Both the position numbers and the translations under genes were made by a program. Below are positions 61,660-64,000 of a DNA stretch of 64,000 nucleotides, piece after piece (within the stretch, counting starts at the first letter, position 1; every line of letters begins with the position of its first letter). The stretch comes from Streptomyces caelestis. Lineage in GTDB: Bacteria > Actinomycetota > Actinomycetes > Streptomycetales > Streptomycetaceae. The stretch lies in assembly GCF_001279005.1 (NCBI RefSeq), contig NZ_LGCN01000108.1, positions 1 through 64,000 of the forward strand, in the 5' to 3' direction. The notes beneath the pieces were generated by a model. That model worked only from the letters and a program-made list of their open reading frames with translations, did no database searches and was not told where the DNA came from.

Positions 61660-61695
61660 ACTGCGCAGTACCCCACGGCCGGGTGGCGGTGTCAA
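61660..61695 (-). promoter_or_regulatory. Candidate promoter with a palindrome, upstream of the M14 gene
   Basis: On the minus strand a consensus -35 box TTGACA lies at 61695-61690, with GGTACT 17 nt later as a poor -10. The perfect palindrome ACTGCGCAGT (61660-61669) overlaps the -10 end, a usual place for a repressor. It is 28 bp upstream of the GTG start. Confidence 0.35.
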
Positions 61696-61776
61696 GAGCG
61701 TGACGGGGAGTCCGCGCAGGGCGCCCGGAGGCCCACCCGGACCCGGGGCGCCGCGCGTGCGTCGCTTCCCGCGCGT

Positions 61777-63432
61777 TCAGCGTTCCGCCGACGCCGGGCG
61801 CGGCCCTTCCGGCCGCTCGGCCCGGGTTCCGTTCAGCCGTACCGCCAGGAGGGCCACGTCGTCGCGGCCGTCCGGCGGCAGACGCTCCAGCAGCTGGGTG
61901 CAGGCCTCCTCGGGGTCGCTGGACGTCTCGCCGACCACGGAGGCGAGGACGTCCAGGGAGTGCTGGAGATTGACGTGACGGCGCTCGACCAGTCCGTCCG
62001 TGACCAGGAGGAGCAGCGAACCGGGCGCCACGGCGACCCGGTGGGCCGCCGGGTGGGGCAGGCCGAGGCCGAGCAGCGGGCCGTGCTCGTGGAGGTAGGC
62101 GGTCGTGCCGTCGGGGCTGTGCAGCAGCGGGGGCAGGTGCCCGGCGTTCGCGACGCGGATGGCGTCGGAGCCGGACTCGATCAGGACGATGCACAGCGTC
62201 ACCGTGACACCGGGTTCGACGGAGGTCAGCAGGTGGTCGAGCCGTTCGAGGATCACCTCGGGCGGGTGCCCCTCCACCGCGTAGGCGCGCAGCGCGTGCC
62301 TGACCTGGCCCATCACCACGGCCGCGTCCAGGGAGTGGCCGGCGACGTCGCCCACCGCCACGACCAGGCCGTCCGGCGTGTCGATGGCCTCGTAGAAGTC
62401 ACCGCCGATCTCGGTGTGCTCGTCGGCGGGCAGGTAGCGCACCGCCAGGTCCGCCCGCGCGGTCTCCGGCAGGCTCTCGGGCAGGAAGCTGCGCTGCAGG
62501 GTGAGCGCGAGCGCGTGCTCCTCGCTGTAGCTGCGCAGTGCCTCCAGGGCCAGCGCGCCGGCCTGGACGAGCTGGTCGAGCAGTTGCTCGTCGTCCGGCG
62601 TGAGAACCGCGTCCGCCGGGGTGACGACGGCGATGGGCGGGCGGTCGGGTCTGGCGCGGCCGAGCACGGTGCGCCGTCCCTCCGGGGCCTTCAGGCCCGG
62701 CGGCAGGCAGGGCAGGTCGAACGCGGCCGCCTGTCCCTGCCGTGCCCGGGCGGGGGCGTCGCCGCGGTGCGGCCAGGCGGGGACGGCGTGCACCTGCGGT
62801 CCGTCGTGCGGCGTGGAGGTGTCCTGGTCGTGCCAGGTGTGGGCGACCAGCGCGCCGTCCTCCGGCGCGGTGAGGAAGGCCGCCGCCTCGCAGCGGAGGA
62901 CGGCCGCCGCCCCCTCGGCCGTCACCCTGACCAGCTCCTGCGCGTCGGTGGCGCCGTACAGCGCCAGCGTGATGCGGTTGAGCAGGTTCAGGCGGTCCGC
63001 GAGGAGTTCCGCGCGGCGGCGGGCCCGGGCGTAGCGCAGGTTGGCGGTGACCGTCGCGAGCAGTTCGTCGGGGGCGATGGGCTCGACCAGGTACGCGTCG
63101 GCCCCGCGGTAGAGCCCCTGCGCCCGGTCGTCGACGGTGATGGCGGAGGCGGAGATGTTGATCACCGGGACCGCGGCCGTGGCGGGGTTGCCCTTGATGC
63201 GCTCGCAGACCTCGAAGCCGCTCATGTCGGGCAGCCGGACGTCGACGACGGCGAGCTCGGGCGGGGGACCCGGCCCGTCGAGCAGTTCGAGCGCGCGGGT
63301 GCCGTCCTCGGCCTCGGTGACCTCGTGCCCGGCCCGGCGCAGGGTGGTGGCGAGGACGTAGCGGTTGGTGGGGATGTCGTCCACCACCAGGATGTGCGCC
63401 GGACGGTTCTCCGCGTCGGGGGGAAGGGTCAT
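61777..63432 (-). CDS. Response regulator-GAF-SpoIIE phosphatase
   Basis: A 551-residue three-domain signalling protein. The receiver (about 10-130) has ILVVDDIPTNRYVLAT, the phospho-aspartate in LAVVDVRLPDMSG, S in INISASAITVDDR and P in YLVEPIAPDEL (the family lysine K is replaced by E). A GAF-like domain (about 150-300) follows: LLNRITLALYGATDAQELVRVTAEGAAAVLR, in two pieces. The C-terminal PP2C-type SpoIIE phosphatase has RYLPADEHTEIGGDFYEAI, VVAVGDVAGHSLDAAVVMGQVRHALRAYA (two pieces), VANAGHLPPLL and LLLVTDGLVERR. Such proteins usually reverse anti-sigma or anti-anti-sigma phosphorylation. Its ATG overlaps the stop of the hybrid-kinase gene upstream. Confidence 0.92.
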   Translation of the reverse strand: MTLPPDAENRPAHILVVDDIPTNRYVLATTLRRAGHEVTEAEDGTRALELLDGPGPPPELAVVDVRLPDMSGFEVCERIKGNPATAAVPVINISASAITVDDRAQGLYRGADAYLVEPIAPDELLATVTANLRYARARRRAELLADRLNLLNRITLALYGATDAQELVRVTAEGAAAVLRCEAAAFLTAPEDGALVAHTWHDQDTSTPHDGPQVHAVPAWPHRGDAPARARQGQAAAFDLPCLPPGLKAPEGRRTVLGRARPDRPPIAVVTPADAVLTPDDEQLLDQLVQAGALALEALRSYSEEHALALTLQRSFLPESLPETARADLAVRYLPADEHTEIGGDFYEAIDTPDGLVVAVGDVAGHSLDAAVVMGQVRHALRAYAVEGHPPEVILERLDHLLTSVEPGVTVTLCIVLIESGSDAIRVANAGHLPPLLHSPDGTTAYLHEHGPLLGLGLPHPAAHRVAVAPGSLLLLVTDGLVERRHVNLQHSLDVLASVVGETSSDPEEACTQLLERLPPDGRDDVALLAVRLNGTRAERPEGPRPASAER

Positions 63433-64000
63433 GGGTGTTGTTCCTTGGCCGTGGACGGCTCCGGCCGGGCGGGAAGGGACTCCTGCGCCGCGGGTGGCCC
63501 GGCCGGCAGCCGCTCCAGGGCGTCCGCGAGGGTCGCGGTGGTCAGGTACGACTTGTTCAGCACGGCGTGGGCGCCCGTGAGGCGCGTCCGGTCGACGAGG
63601 GCGGGTTCGAGCGCCGTCAGGACGATCACGGGTACGTCGGCCGTCGCCGGTTCGAGGGCCAGCCGCCGCCGGACCTCGTAGCCGTCCGGGTTAGGCATGG
63701 TGAGGTCCAGGAAGACCACGTCGGGTCGCACGCGCTCGACGGCCGCGACGGCCCCGGCGCTGTCCGTGACCGTGGTGACCGTCTCGGCCAGGCCCTTCAG
63801 CATGGCCCGGAAACCGGTCACGAAGGCCTCGTCGTCGTCGACCACCAGGACCGAGGGCACCGGACCGCGGGCGGCCGTGGCCCGCCTCTCCCGAGCCGCC
63901 GGCCGGGCGGGTATCTCGACGACCACCCGGGTGCCGACCCCCACCTCGCTGTCCAGCCTCAGGGTGCCGCCCAGGAGTTCCGTCAGCTTGCGGGCGTACG
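63429..64000 (-). CDS. Hybrid sensor kinase, C-terminal part with receiver domain (cut by window edge)
   Basis: The frame runs in from the right edge and ends at 63429. The first visible residues, YARKLTELLGGTLRLDSEVGVGTRVVVEIPARP (two pieces), are the end of a histidine-kinase HATPase domain (G-G-x-L-x-L-x-S-E-x-G-x-G-T). A receiver domain follows: VLVVDDDEAFVTGFRAML, phospho-aspartate in DVVFLDLTMPNPDGYEV, T in VIVLTALEPALVD and the lysine in AVLNKSYLTTATLADAL. Its stop overlaps the ATG of the receiver-SpoIIE gene (ATGA), so the two proteins very likely work as a kinase and its output phosphatase. The shorter version starting at GTG 63944 is not needed. Confidence 0.88.
   Translation of the reverse strand, partial: YARKLTELLGGTLRLDSEVGVGTRVVVEIPARPAARERRATAARGPVPSVLVVDDDEAFVTGFRAMLKGLAETVTTVTDSAGAVAAVERVRPDVVFLDLTMPNPDGYEVRRRLALEPATADVPVIVLTALEPALVDRTRLTGAHAVLNKSYLTTATLADALERLPAGPPAAQESLPARPEPSTAKEQHP

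Overview
The window is chromosomal DNA from a high-GC actinomycete, almost certainly a Streptomyces. The evidence is the strong GC bias, frequent GTG (and some TTG) starts, ATGA/GTGA start-stop overlaps, a geosmin synthase, a conservon (roadblock/DUF742/small-GTPase operon), a subtilisin-inhibitor (SSI-type) gene, a ScbR/ArpA-like TetR regulator and an ectoine operon. I see no tRNA, rRNA, CRISPR array, insertion sequence or prophage. It looks like core-to-arm chromosome with local gene decay.

Layout, left to right. 1-2030: ectoine genes ectA-ectB-ectC on the minus strand, with ectC cut by the edge. 2440-6380: a rhomboid protease, a small hypothetical protein, a CoA-disulfide-reductase-like flavoprotein with an odd internal insert, and a DUF4349 lipoprotein. 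6535-8729: hemY-hemQ, the end of the coproporphyrin-dependent haem route. 8730-12982: a secreted tripeptidyl-aminopeptidase-like hydrolase, a DUF692 (MNIO) enzyme fused to a second domain, and a C45-like Ntn hydrolase. 13221-17653: a tightly coupled DUF4129 / hypothetical / MoxR / DUF58 / membrane-protein operon. 17704-23565: a PTH2-like protein, a zinc-ribbon protein, a NodB deacetylase lipoprotein, a Rieske-FAD oxidoreductase divergent from an ArsR-SRPBCC pair, and a Tat-exported DUF839 protein whose stop has been lost. 23656-31615: an SPFH protein, SulP transporter plus beta-carbonic anhydrase, ZapE, a RibD-like reductase, murC and msrB. 31632-40120: membrane and envelope genes: a polytopic membrane protein, a Moco oxidoreductase with a cytochrome b-like domain, a methyltransferase / DUF2064 / GT2 operon, a two-component system and a sugar-nucleotide epimerase. 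40433-43951: a quaternary-amine (betaine/choline-type) ABC transporter. 43995-48844: a conservon preceded by a periplasmic-binding-protein lipoprotein. 49106-54985: a decayed LPMO gene, the TetR regulator, a DUF89 protein, geosmin synthase, a PDZ protein and a metallophosphoesterase remnant. 55074-64000: M24 peptidase, APH-like kinase, treZ, a DUF1707-FHA protein, an SSI-type inhibitor, M14 carboxypeptidase, a receiver-GAF-SpoIIE phosphatase and the 3' end of a hybrid kinase.

Three parts concern osmotic balance: ectoine synthesis, quaternary-amine uptake and trehalose release (treZ). Signalling is dense: the conservon, a two-component pair, the receiver-phosphatase/hybrid-kinase pair and the gamma-butyrolactone-receptor-like regulator. 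Several loci show decay: the LPMO, the metallophosphoesterase, a possible TIGR04222 remnant and the read-through DUF839 gene. The most interesting candidates for less-described biology are the binding-protein-conservon operon, the MNIO fusion without an evident substrate, and the perfect palindromes upstream of the carbonic anhydrase and over the ArsR start codon. Positions were read by eye, so start codons without a clear ribosome-binding site are best guesses.
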